A DNA stretch of 64,000 nt from contig JAVHKY010000037.1 of assembly GCA_035079385.1 (NCBI GenBank), positions 1,550,001 to 1,614,000 of the forward strand. Reading direction: 5' to 3'. The DNA comes from Aspidiotus rigidus. Lineage: Eukaryota; Arthropoda; Insecta; Hemiptera; Diaspididae. The position numbers and the translations under genes were made by a program. Under the pieces are notes generated by a model. That model saw only the letters and a program-made list of their open reading frames with translations. It was not told the origin of the DNA and ran no database searches. Of the stretch, positions 48,184 through 58,619 are shown one piece after another. The first letter of the stretch is position 1. Each line of letters starts with the position of its first letter.

Positions 48184-49792
48184 TTTGAAGAGAGACGACC
48201 TGGAGAATTTGTGCTGATCGTATCTTGTCACCTTTTTGTAGGAACAAAGTTTGGGGGCTATAAAAATGTTTTCCTTGTACCCTTCCTAAGTGAATTTCTG
48301 AATTGAAATTAGCGTCAAAATTTTATACTCAAGTTGTTCTACTTGTCCTTTTAATCCTCTATCCTTCACGTCAAGTGTGAAGATTCGAAAGGGGGCGAAA
48401 AGTCAGGGTCGCATATTTACTCGATATAATACAACGAAGACGATCTTCACGTGGTGATGAGGACGAGCTTACATCAAGTCAAAGTTTTAGGAGCTATAGA
48501 AATGCGCCCTCGGCAATTGCTCTTAATCTTTCAATATTTTATGGAAGATTGGTCTACCGATCCGTTCTCGTGCTTATGTTGATGTGACTACAAACACTGT
48601 GTGTGAGATCTTGTGACAGTATCTTGAAGCTTCTCTCATATCCTCTCTTTCCCCTCTAGTAGATTGTCTGTATGTAGTTGGTCAATTCTCGATTGACGCA
48701 TTTTTCTTACTTCTTAGGTTCTGTTGTAATTTTTCCTCGTGGAAAAAGAGACTCGCTGCAATAGACGTCAAAATTTTGTAGATTTTAGACACACAGTTTG
48801 ATAGGGTTTCAGAGTCGAGGTCAAAAATAAGTCGACTTTTGGGGTCAGATTCTAATGCCGACATTGCGTCGATTCGACCATTGCTGCACTGCTCGAGCGT
48901 AATTAAGATTTTTAAGATCGCTCGATATTATGATTATGATCTACGTATTCCATCTGCAAGTAGCGAAGTCACGCTTCAAGCGGGTGTTTATACGTCGTCC
49001 CCGCACAGATCGACGTCGATTTTAGGTAGATTCGAAATCGTACATTCCCAGAAAACCAAAACCCGACTTCAAAGCAATCGATTTCAGACAGGGCTGAGAA
49101 CAGCTATTTTAGTCAACGTAAGAACGATTTCAACTGCGACCAAGCCTTTGTTTGACGTCGATTATCGGCCAAAGTTGTGTGTTGACCAAAAATCGACGGT
49201 CGATATGGTTCATCGGAATTGCTAAGATCAAGTTCAGTACGTTTGAGAATATCGCTTGAATATGTTCTATCGGATTCTAGAAATACGCCACACTACGTAT
49301 TTTCTTTTGCCCGAATAATAAAAAACTGCCTCGTTACTAAGATAATCGATTTCTTGTGGTTTTGTCGTATCGCGAAAGCACGTCTATAGTTTGTAATTAT
49401 AGTGAAAAATCGGATCACGGTTAGGGTCAGATGATTTTTAGAAATTATCGTCGTCGACATCGTCATCGTTACTTCTGCTACAATATTATACTTAGTACTT
49501 ACGAGTATAGCCTATAATGAAAAGTTGGGAAAAATTACTTTTTTTGCACCCGCAATTCTTCTATCCACGTCAGCCATTTTCGAGGGCATTATTCCACGTA
49601 CACGAGTGCCCATTAACGAAGGTGGTGATAAATCGAGCTGTCGGTGAGTATAAATTGCGAAAACGGTGATATTGTGTCTTGCTTACTGCACTCACTCACA
49701 ATTCGATATATTTTTGATTTTATAGTTGTGCAAGTACGAATGAAAGTCACTAACAGTGTATTGTTATTTTCGTTTTGTTTTCCCTATTGTAG
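48184..49792. other. Intron sequence before the second exon, nothing recognised
   Basis: The frame at 48839-49225 lacks any recognisable domain. Sequence before 49793 is pyrimidine-rich, as expected of an acceptor. Confidence 0.45.
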
Positions 49793-49902
49793 GTAGACTT
49801 ACGACATATGGATACGGATGCAAATGTTGTCGAAGTGGGAGTCGATTTGTCCGAGTTTTACATGTCAGTCGAATGGGATATTCTGGAAGTTCCTGCCGTC
49901 AG
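49793..49902 (+). CDS. nAChRalpha: nAChR alpha subunit, extracellular-domain exon
   Basis: A 110-nt exon: 36 codons plus two bases. It encodes [20 protein letters not shown], then [16 protein letters not shown] and AG of an Arg codon completed at 51666. It lies between the Cys-loop/loop-B exon and the loop-C exon of the receptor. The VDLRHMD start, the [13 protein letters not shown] segment and VPAVR are conserved in insect alpha subunits. The acceptor is TTTTCCCTATTGTAG ending at 49792, and the donor is GTACCG at 49903. Insect alpha1/alpha2-type subunits usually have a slightly longer stretch after RHMD (residues such as EK.GS). The TDAN here may be a lineage difference. Confidence 0.93.
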
Positions 49903-50194
49903 GTACCGTGAAATTTCTCTATAAAATTAGCGAATTTAACTCTCTTTTGCAGGCTAACCACTACAACTCTTCTCATACCACCCTCTTGCAGATTGTACGC
50001 AGCGGGAACTTTTCTCAGTGTTTCTCACATTCTCATTTTTGTTGACTTTGTCGGCCAAATTTATGAATGAAAATACAAAAGGTAGATTTCGAATCTTGTG
50101 AGAAAATGTGTGATTCTGACAATGAAAACTAGAAGTCGCATTTCTTTGAAAGGGATTTAGTATAGTCAATTCTCAAGTTTCCGCGATTGGTATA

Positions 50195-51430
50195 TTGAAA
50201 GCATTCTGGTGACTGATTCCTCCTGAACTAGAATGTATTTAGAACTACTGAGCCTTGGGTGCCATTTTTCCAGACCCTCCCCCTCGCAGGAACCACTCCC
50301 TTACGTCTATCTTCTTTCCTACAAGTTTTACAAAAAAATTTTTCGGACGAAAGTTGTTTCTTGCAGACTCTTTTACATTTTTACCTTTTAAGAAAAAGTC
50401 ATTTAAAGCAACCCTTGAGGCGAAAATTCGGAAAATGTGTTCCAAAAAATACGAGGTATGTCAAAAAAGTTCCCGGACGATTATTTGTACGCGCCAATTG
50501 GCAACACTGGCAGGGGAACCTAATTGAATCTTGTTTTGTTGTACTATCGACCATCAATATTCAAAATTTCACCTTGATTCATAGCATAGTTTGTCATAAA
50601 TTAATTTTTGCAGGAATGTCCTTGAGGGTCCGTGCCGACTTCAGGCCAATTTTTTTGCGTAAAAAAGAGGTTGAGCAATAAATTGTCATCAAATTCCTTG
50701 TAAAACCAGGAAAAGGAAATACCAGATTAAAAAATATGTCATGTGCTGTGTTTGGAGAGTCCACAAAGAAGCGTGCCGCGATGTACACCGTGTTCAGTCG
50801 TTTCAGGGTGGGGCAAGAGTTGGTAACAGCTGTTGCATATGCTGGTAAACCGGTTTGGTGGAGGTTTGTTGGTAGATGAAAAACGTGAGCGAGAAATAAA
50901 CCCGAGACCCTTCTTGCCGGGCGACTGCTCAAACCGTTACCTCCGCGCGTAAATATTGTGTCTTTTGTAGAAATTTTCGTTATTGAGGTCAAGACCTAAC
51001 TTACCATGAGTATGAACTGAAAGCAGCAAGAAAAGAAAATTGGGGAAGGAGGAGAAGGGAGGGGAAAAGAAAGTGTGTCAACATGGACCCTATAGATGTA
51101 CAATTCAATTTTGAGTAGTTCACATAATTATAAATTTTCTTCTATTATCGATAGCTTTTGCTATAAAGACAAATGATTAAAATTGATAAACGTTTGGAGC
51201 ATATTTTTCTAATTTGCGCCTCAGAGGTTGCTTTTTTCATGATGGAGGAGTGTCGAAGAAACAAATTTGATTGAAAATTTTTTTCGTATAACTCATTGAA
51301 GAGTAGATAGACGCAATTTTAAAGAAGGGGGTGATTCTTGCAAGGGTGAGGGGCTGGAGAAAATGGCACCCAAGCCCGATTCTTTCTAAATACATTCTAG
51401 ATTAGGAATCAGTCATCAGAATGCTTTCAA
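50195..51430. mobile_element. 1.24 kb foldback element
   Basis: The ends are TTGAAAGCATTCTGGTGACT and, in reverse complement of the right, TTGAAAGCATTCTGATGACT. The arms run about 250 bp each (to about 50450 and from about 51180), sharing GAATGTATTTAGAA, CTTGGGTGCCATTTT and GAGGCG.AAATT. No own transposase is present. A mariner-like remnant sits between the arms. No target duplication was identified. Confidence 0.8.
50463..50868 (+). pseudogene. mariner-like element remnant, transposase N-terminus
   Basis: TATGTCAAAAAAGTTCCCGG at 50457 followed by CGCGCCAATTGGCAACACTG resembles the terminus and 5' leader of mariner elements. About 200 bp downstream the + strand reads VIKFLVKPGK, then FGESTKKRAA and VFSRFRVGQE. 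This is the order of the mariner N-terminal helix-turn-helix region (IKF.VKLGK, YG...SR, VFEW..RF..GRE) with heavy decay and stops. The catalytic DDD domain is absent. Confidence 0.5.
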
Positions 51431-51665
51431 CACGACGATCTTGAGGAGGCTATTTCTGCTGTAATTCGACTATATACTAATGAGTTGAGATGTATTGAAC
51501 AAATTAAATTACACTGGAGAGGACTTGTACAAGATCTACTACAAATAATTATGTAAACTGAATGAAGAGAAGAAAGTGAATTTCAGTTCATACCTGATAG
51601 ATGAAAATTTGACATTTTGCGGCAACTATACTGAGTACATTTTTTTTTCTGGTTGTATTTTACAG

Positions 51666-51834
51666 AAACGAGAAATATTATACCTGTTGTGATGAACCAT
51701 ACCTCGATATTACATTCAATATTACCATGAGAAGAAAAACATTATTTTATACAGTCAATATCATCATACCCTGTATGGGAATATCATTTCTGACTGTTTT
51801 GACTTTTTATTTGCCATCTGATAGCGGCGAAAAG
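51666..51834 (+). CDS. nAChRalpha: nAChR alpha subunit, loop-C and TM1 exon
   Basis: A 169-nt exon: one base completing Arg, then 56 codons. It starts [20 protein letters not shown] and carries the adjacent cysteines of loop C (codons 51685-51690), the hallmark of acetylcholine-binding alpha subunits. It then reads [20 protein letters not shown] and [10 protein letters not shown], the first transmembrane helix, and ends at SDSGEK just before TM2. The donor is GTAAGC at 51835. The N-I-T triplet is a potential N-glycosylation site. The exon encoding TM2 and TM3 should follow in phase 0 but I do not see it in the remaining 12 kb. As a neonicotinoid-type receptor family member this protein acts in synaptic membranes. 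Confidence 0.95.
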
Positions 51835-52010
51835 GTAAGCACATCTTTTTTAGTTATTGCTAGAGAACGGACTTTCGTTGTTAAAAAATTTCAAATTCGT
51901 TGCCATAATCACAAAATTCGGTATTATTCGGTAATTAAAAATTGAACGTACAGTACAATGGAAACTGCAAACATTGGTTTGTACAAAATTATGCATCGCT
52001 TAAAAATTCT

Positions 52011-52682
52011 GAATTATAGTTAATGAGGACGTGTTTTTCGACATTTTCCTGCGTAAATCGTAGTCTGCGGTCACTCAGTACATGCTTTTACACCGAAAAT
52101 GACCGCTCTACGTCGACGGAAACTAACGACGCCCACAAAAGTACGCTTAAAATTAAGGGATCGCGAATGTCGCAAGTAGTAGCGGCGGAGTGGTCAGTCA
52201 TCGCATGCTGTAGGCTCAGAAGTGATTGGAAACCTTTATTTTTCGTAAAAACAGCCTCGGCTTTTTGTTGGAGAGTAAATCCTTTCGATCCTCGAATAGA
52301 ATTTATGTCGCGACGCACGTTTTCAACAATATCAATTTGCTCCAGTAAAGAAAGACCGCGGGTTTCCAATTTTGTTATTGCTGCAGGCAAGGAAGCGCAA
52401 TACGAATTAATGAACATTAAGTTCCTTAGAAGGCTTTTCTCGGTTTCTATCAAATTTTGTAATTCTGTCACATGTTTCGAACCATCTGGTGACAATTCAA
52501 GAACGAGCTCAGAAAATTTACTGAAAATCTCAGCAAAGAAAAGCGCCACATTTATCCATGTCCCCCACCTGGTGACGACCACTTCAGGGGGTAGGGGGCA
52601 ATTCATTAATGCGATAATGTGTGTTTGTTCGAATTGTACTGTACATGTATGAACAAGGTACTCTAATGTTACTCATTCATGA
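52011..52682 (-). pseudogene. hAT-like transposase, C-terminal part, with one in-frame stop
   Basis: Read on the minus strand, the frame gives VQFEQTHIIALMNCPLPPEV, then VVTRWGTWINVALFFAE, a helical middle region, and LLWASLVSVDVERSFSV. A TAA then falls where a Tyr codon is expected, and the same frame continues KHVLSDRRLRFTQENVEKHV. The PLPPEV.VTRWGTW segment and the VERSFS.YK..LSDRR..FT.EN ending match the C-terminal dimerisation region of a hAT-type transposase family. The N-terminal zinc finger and first catalytic residues are absent, and the frame closes at TGA near 52685. The stop lies at about 52088-52090. Confidence 0.72.
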
Positions 52683-52685
52683 TTT

Positions 52686-53427
52686 GTTTTACTCTTCATT
52701 CTGTTTCGTCACGTAATTACCGGATGCGAATGCCTTTAAAACCTTACTCATTGAATTCGGTAACTTTTCGTTATTTACCCATTTTTTGGTATTTATTCCA
52801 TTTTCGTCAATTTTTGGTAAAATAAAATTTTCTTCCTAGGCCCCAGACCCCCTGATTCGTGCTCTCATCTCATCAGCTTTCATTTCGTCTTAAAGGAAAT
52901 GGTTCGAGAAAAACTGAGAAATCCCTTCTATAGTTATTGCAAATGATAATTATTGTAATAATGTCTTCAAAGTGCACCCTCACGTATGACGCATTACGGT
53001 AACGAAAGAAATATCACATACTGGCGTTTAAATTTCAAAACACTATTCTGGAAAAATTATAGAAAAATTTGAAAATATCATATTATTATTATTCTATATA
53101 TTATTATAAAGGAGAAGGGCGGTTTTTTTAGACGAATAGGCTCCCTTCGTATACAGTACCGATTTTCATGAAACTTTGAGTGTTATTTCCTCTTAGTGCA
53201 TTACTCATTTTTTCTGTTTATTTCACGTAATATGGAATTACGCGATTTAGGCCTAACATATACGGTATTGGAAACCTTTTTTCTCTCTTTTCTCGATTAT
53301 TAACAAACCTAATCTCTGTTAAGCACTAAAGAAAAATTGAATCAGCATGTTCAAAAATTTTCTCACCAATCTGAAAAAGAACGTGGTATATCAAACCAAT
53401 AGTTCATTTTGCGGAATGAAAAATTTT
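52686..53427. other. Non-coding sequence before LINE copy 2
   Basis: Nothing is recognised. It lies downstream of the last visible nAChR exon, presumably in the next intron. Confidence 0.4.
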
Positions 53428-53437
53428 CATTCGTTAA

Positions 53438-53440
<3 letters not shown>
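53428..53440. repeat. Target duplication of LINE copy 2 (3' side)
   Basis: CATTCGTTAAAGT directly precedes the poly-T and is repeated at 57776-57788. Confidence 0.85.
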
Positions 53441-53475
<35 letters not shown>

Positions 53476-56308
53476 ATTTCTTTATTATATGGACTATCAT
53501 TTACGATATTTACATATACTTTTAACGGGTGAATGTTTGGTTGACAAGCTATAAGTTACATTGCACAATTGCAATAGTGAACTTGTTTCGATTAATTATT
53601 AATATACTATATTACATTACTCTTACAATTACTGCCATTACGTGATGTTGGCTATGGCCTTTCTTCTGAGCCTTTGGTTGGCTGGGCTGTCAAGAAGTTG
53701 TATTGATTCGATGTTTTGGCGTTCATGTAGGCAGTCAACATATCTGCTTGTAGACCGCCCTATGATTTTTTTGACCGTTTCGATTTGGAGCTCATTATGC
53801 AGCTGATAGTTAGATACGTACCATGGTGCACCTGTCATTTTACGTAGAACGTTGTTTTGAAATCTTTGAAATATTTCTATGTTTGAGTCAGTGGCTAATC
53901 CCCATAGCGGGACAGCGTAAATCCACATGGGCCGCAGAATTAGTACGTAGAGTAGGCGTTTATTTTCAATGGATATATGACTGCGTGATCTTAGCATCCA
54001 GAACATTGATCTCAGTCTGAGCTTTAGCTGGTCGCGTTTCTTTTGGATGTGTATTTTCCAATTGAGTTTGGAGTCCAAATGTACTCCAAGGTAGCATGAG
54101 CTGTTTGCTAGTTGTATCAATTCGTTACCAATTTGTGTAGGTATGTATTCGCATGGTAGCAGGAGAAGTCAACTCGGATTGTTTTATTGACGTTCATTTT
54201 GATTTTCCATTTTGTGGCCCACTCAACTATTTTGTCAACTGCTTTTTGTAACTTTCTCGTAGCAATGTCATAGTTTTCATGTGGCGACATGACCACAGTG
54301 TCATCGGCAAAGGTTGCTAAGAGCGTGTCTTCCTCCTCTGGAATATCAGCGGTATATAAGATATATAAGAGCGGGCCCAGTACACTGCCTTGTGATACTC
54401 CTGCAGATATCGGTTTTGTTAACGAATCGGCCTCACCTTAGTGGATATTGAAAGTTCTTTCTTCTAGATACGATTTTAAGATTTGCACATGCTGTTCCGA
54501 GAGGTGTTGGACTTTATGAAGTAGCCCTGGAATCCAGACCCGATCAAATGCTTGGCTTACATCTAGGAATACCGCCGGGCAGTATTTTTTTTCTTCTAGC
54601 GCCTGTCTGATGCTAACCCTACTCGATGTACCTGCTCGGTTGTGGAGTGACTCTCTCTGAATCCATATTGATGATTTGGGAGAAGCTCCTTTTCTTGGAT
54701 AATTGCTGTCAGTCTGACAATATAGATTTTTTCAAAAAGCTTCGATATAACTGAGAGTAGAGCTATCGGTCGGTAAGAGGCTGGCATTTCAAGATCCTTT
54801 CCTGGCTTTGGGATTGCAATTACTCTTGCTCTTTTCCATTGGCTTGATATGTACCTAAGTCTGAATACGGCAAATTCAAAGTTTATTTTTACAAATCACC
54901 GCATATAAATTTATACCGAGCGCTTTCGACTAACGTCATCTTCCGGGTGGACAAAAAGCAACTGCTTTTTGTCCACCCGGAAGATGACGTTAGTCGAAAG
55001 CGCTCGGTATAAATTTATATGCGGTGATTTGTAAAAATAAACTTCGAATTTGTCATAATGAGCCGTAATTTTATAGAGAAACGTGTTTCAGATCTGAATA
55101 CGGCATTAAAGATTTGAGTCAGCATGACTAATCCTTTTCGCGGGAGTTCCCGGAGAATGCGCGCTGTGATTCTGTCGTGTCCAGGAGCTTTACGTGGGTT
55201 GAGCTTTTTCCATATGGTGGCTTTAACTTCTTTCGGACTTGTAGGTTTGATTGGATCGCTGCCTTGGAAGTTTATTTCAGGAGTAGAAGTGGGCCCGATG
55301 TCATTTGGTTGGAATGTTGTAGCTAGATATGCTGCTAGTGTGTTAGCTCGGTCTTGATCACTTCGCGCCCATGAGCCAGTGTCTGTACGTAGTGGCGGTG
55401 AGTAGCCTTTAGGTTGTCGCGTGGCTTTTGCGACCCTCCACAGCGAGTAGTCGGTATCTTTGGTTGCTCCTAATGAAGTCACAAACTGCTTGAAATTTTC
55501 ATCGTTGTGCTCGCGGATGCGTTTTGTTACTTCCTTTTGTTGAATACTGCTTTGTCAGCTTGGTTACGTGTACGCTGCTATTGATGTCTTGCTTTCCGTC
55601 GCTTTTTGACCAGTTGGACAATTTGCTCAGGATAGCATGGTGTGCTTCGTTCTATGGGTTGCTGTACAGGGGTCGCAGCAGTAGCTGCTGCTGTAATGAC
55701 TTTTGTAAGTGTGTCAACTGCCTCTTCAAGCTCAGCTGGCGTTTTCAGTCTAATACGAAGGTTAATTTCGCTCACTTTCTCACAGAAGATATCCCAGTCC
55801 GTGCGATTGTTCGTAAGCTTTGGGGCTATCAGCTTGTGGATTATGACTCTGCTGAGGGTTACTACTATTGGTGCATGGTCGGATGAAAGGTCGCTGATAT
55901 TTTCAATGTCGGTATAGTTTGATGACAATCCTTTGGCAAGGAAGAAGTCAATGCAGTCTGGCTTCTTGCGGCTGTCAGTAGGCCAGTATGTTGGCAATCC
56001 GTTTGATAAGCACCGCGCGTTGTTTATTTCAACAGCTTGTTTTAGTTCTTTTCCTTTGGCTGTGGTGAGTCGCGAGCCCCAGTATGGATGCTTGGCATTG
56101 AAATCACCTCTCACCAGCCATTTTTCCCCTAGGCTCGCAAAGTAGTTATTATATTCGCTGGAATTGATCTTATGCTTTGGAGGGCTGTAAATGGCCTCTA
56201 TAGTTATCTTTGTGCCGCAACGCAGATTAGCGACTATGCCGGCGGATTGTATAGGTTTGGTTTGGTAGGTTTGGATTTCATGGTGTGGTATTTCGCTCCG
56301 TATATTTG
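53441..56308 (-). mobile_element. Jockey-like LINE copy 2, 3' portion (endonuclease, RT, poly-A)
   Basis: The minus strand holds a poly-A tail (poly-T at 53441-53471), RT and most of the endonuclease. From 56308 down it reads NIRSEIPHHEIQTYQTK, IEAIYSPPKHKI, LVRGDFNAKHPYWGS and LSSDHAPIVVTLS (apurinic-type endonuclease motifs). RT follows with RKAPGHDRITARILRELPR, MPASYRPIALLSVISKLFEK and the palm FADDTVVM (about 54290-54313), and the end is RSRSHISIENKRLLYVLILR. Frameshifts near 54150, 54450 and 55540 and the insertion at 54873 disable it. It is nearly identical to copy 1 over shared sequence, so both are recent. Confidence 0.92.
54873..55092. mobile_element. 220-bp near-perfect palindrome inserted in LINE copy 2
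   Basis: It is flanked by a 13-bp duplication TCTGAATACGGCA (54860-54872 and 55093-55105). LINE copy 1 has the uninterrupted site at about 28040-28060. The arms, 54873-54959 and 54964-55051, are about 87 nt with one mismatch and a 4-nt loop. Each contains GTCGAAAGCGCTCGG preceded by a GAAGATGAC.TTA.GTC hairpin, the same end motif as in PLE tails. About 40 bp of unique sequence follows. It probably derives from two PLE-type ends joined head to head. Confidence 0.88.
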
Positions 56309-57785
56309 GAAGAAAACTTAGACACGGCGAACATAGAAATTGGAGAAATGAGTGAGGCAGCCGCAAACTCGAATGAATCGACCGGTGATAAATCCACTGT
56401 ATTGCAATCAGCTTTATTAGTCCCATCTCAAACCATACTAAAGCAAAAGTCAATCACAGACTACAAATGGCAGACGGTGCCAGCACAAAAAAGGGGTTGA
56501 GACGATAATTCAAATGGAAGCTCTCCTGAGCAGGCGAACAAAAAGGCCAGTCTTCCTGTAAAAAACCGATTCCAGGGACTACCCATGCGGCGATGGAAAG
56601 AAGGAAAGCGAACCTAAACCACCCCCAATATTTATACAGGGGGTTTCTGACTTCAAAGCAATGGTTGTAGAGCTTAGTGATATGGTGGGTGAAGACAACT
56701 TCACAGTCAAAGCCCTAGCCAATGAAGCGGTCAAAATAATTACAAACTCGCCAGATAGCTTCCGAAAAGCAGTGAATGGACTGAAGGCAATTAGTGAAAT
56801 CGCATTCTATACTTACCAACTAAAATCCGAACGCGCATACAAAGTAGTTATACGACACCTGCACCACACTATTGATCCTAATGAAATCAAGGAAGCACTT
56901 ACCCAGGAAGGTTACCAAACTCGCAACGTAGTGAACATACGCCATCCTCGAACCAAAGAGTGCCTCCCTCTCTTCTTTGTAGATTTGGAGCCCAATGAAA
57001 ATAATAGATCAATTTACAACCTGCGAACACTATTGCACACCCGTATAGCGTCCCCAACGTGAAGTAATTCAATGCAAACGATGCCAAGGATTTGGTCATA
57101 CCAAAACGTATTGTACCCTCCCTTGTATGTGTGTTAAATGTGGAAATGATCACGACAACAGGGTATGCACAAAAGCTCCAAAAGACAAGCCCCACTGTGG
57201 TCTATGCGGAGGAGAGCACACGGTTAACTATCGTGGCTGTATTAAGTACAAAGAGCAGGTCAAAGTAGTCCCCCCCAAAGAAGGTCAAAGAAATAAACCA
57301 GTTACCAACCCGGCATCCCAAGCTAAGCTGGTCAGGAAAAATAGCACCTATGCCAAAGTAGCAACCATCGGAACGGCAGCACAAGAAACATCCAATTCTG
57401 AAACTCCATCACCTGCTGGGTCAACAGCTCCATCAGGAAGACTAGAGCATCTCCTTGAAAAAGTACTCAGTCAGAATGCACAGATTATAGAACTGCTGAC
57501 CACGTTAATGACCAAGGTCATTCAACTCTTGAAATGATCATGGCTCACAACCAACAGAATTCTCCGCAACAAGCAATCAAAATTCTAACTTGGAACGTCA
57601 ATGGCCTTATTTCTCGTAAAACGGAGCTTACTCAATTTATGGTCTCCCCCAAAATCGACATCGCACTAATTTCTGAAACGCATTTAACAACTCGGTCACA
57701 TGCCGAAATACGCCACTACAATCTTTATACATGTAACCATCCAAGTAACTCTTCACACGGCGGCGCGGCTGTATACATTCGTTAA
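56309..57785 (+). mobile_element. LINE copy 2, inverted 5' segment (ORF1 and start of ORF2)
   Basis: The + strand encodes the 5' part of the same element. ORF1 probably starts at 56348 (MSEAAANSNESTGDK). After a frameshifted stretch, 56661-57062 carries RAYKVVIRHLHHTIDPNEIK and LPLFFVDLEPNENNRSIYNL. Then 57064-57537 carries the CCHC zinc knuckles (CKRCQGFGHTKTYC, CVKCGNDHDNRVC, CGLCGGEHTVNYRGC), the nucleic-acid-binding Gag of Jockey-clade LINEs. ORF2 starts at about 57534 with IKILTWNVNGLISRKTEL and DIALISETHL, and stops at GGAAVYIR, exactly where the minus-strand part picks up. Confidence 0.92.
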
Positions 57786-57788
57786 AGT
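57776..57788. repeat. Target duplication of LINE copy 2 (5' side)
   Basis: CATTCGTTAAAGT repeats 53428-53440. Its first bases overlap the element's TACATTCG, giving microhomology at the inverted junction. Confidence 0.8.
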
Positions 57789-58590
57789 GAACGTACTTAT
57801 TCTCTTTTTTCGGAAAAGTAAATTGAACCATAATTTTGTATAACATCGGGTTCATCAAATTTTCCGAACAGAAACAAATAACAAGATTATGAACGTATAC
57901 TGTATCCACGTGTCACGTAAAGGAGGGAGCAAAAAATAAAAAATAAAAATAGATGAAGAAAGATACTAATGGTATTGTGCGACTCCTTTAGGGATGCATA
58001 AAATTTGTATAATCCGTGCTGCAAGCTCGTCGAGCGGGTACTGCATTTTCCTGCCCGTGCCGATATACATTCGCAAGAGCAAGACAAATGGCCAAACGGA
58101 AAAGCGAGCTTAGTTTCCTGTTCTCTACTATCGCACTTAATTTCTATTTCTGGGCCTCTAAAAACATAATATTATACATTATAGCGGAATTTTAGGTCGC
58201 GATCTCATGATGTTATTTCAGACGCGAAATGAACGATGTAATATCGAGGGAATATTATGTTCTTGTTTCATACGTGATGTAGGCCAACTTGGTACGTGTG
58301 CAGCTTGCGGACACCTACGCACAAATATGAAAATGGTCTGCTTAACGTGATCAAATTTCTGTGTTGATTTTTTCCCATTACAAGTTTGGAAAAGTTTTAA
58401 TAAAATATAGGCCCATAGGTAATCTGTACTTTGTACTGCTCGAATTGGAATGGTATACTTTTGTAGCTGAAAGTCGAAGAATATTGGATGTTGAAAACGC
58501 GATATTAAAGTTTACTAATGATTGTATAAGGCTTGATCTGAATTGTGACTTATGGCAAAAATTTTAACACGGAACCTTATGGCGGGCCTT
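57789..58590. other. Non-coding sequence
   Basis: No domain or repeat is recognised. Confidence 0.4.
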
Positions 58591-58619
58591 CACAAAATGT
58601 CACAATGGAGAAAATCTTT

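Larger units (their letters stand above)
8566..49792 (+). other. nAChRalpha: 41.2 kb intron of the nAChR gene
   Basis: The interval runs from a GT donor after the Lys codon of ...YDGFK to an AG acceptor before VDLRHMD. It is phase 0, and both exons belong to the same conserved protein order. It holds most of the mobile elements listed here, on both strands. This assumes the exons are one locus rather than two paralogues. The perfect phase match and domain continuity support one locus. Confidence 0.85.
49903..51665 (+). other. nAChRalpha: 1.76 kb intron of the nAChR gene
   Basis: Phase 2, GT-AG. The 1.24 kb foldback at 50195-51430 makes up most of its length. The acceptor tract is TTTTCTGGTTGTATTTTACAG. 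Confidence 0.9.

Noticed and set aside
48839..49225. 128-residue + strand frame just before the second nAChR exon
   Set aside because: No similarity to any receptor segment and no suitable splice sites in phase.
52023..52652. 209-residue + strand frame
   Set aside because: It is the antisense shadow of the hAT-like transposase on the minus strand, which has the conserved motifs.
55524..55917. Plus-strand frames over the LINE endonuclease and RT
   Set aside because: Antisense shadows of LINE copy 2. The same shadows occur at 28521-28878 over copy 1.
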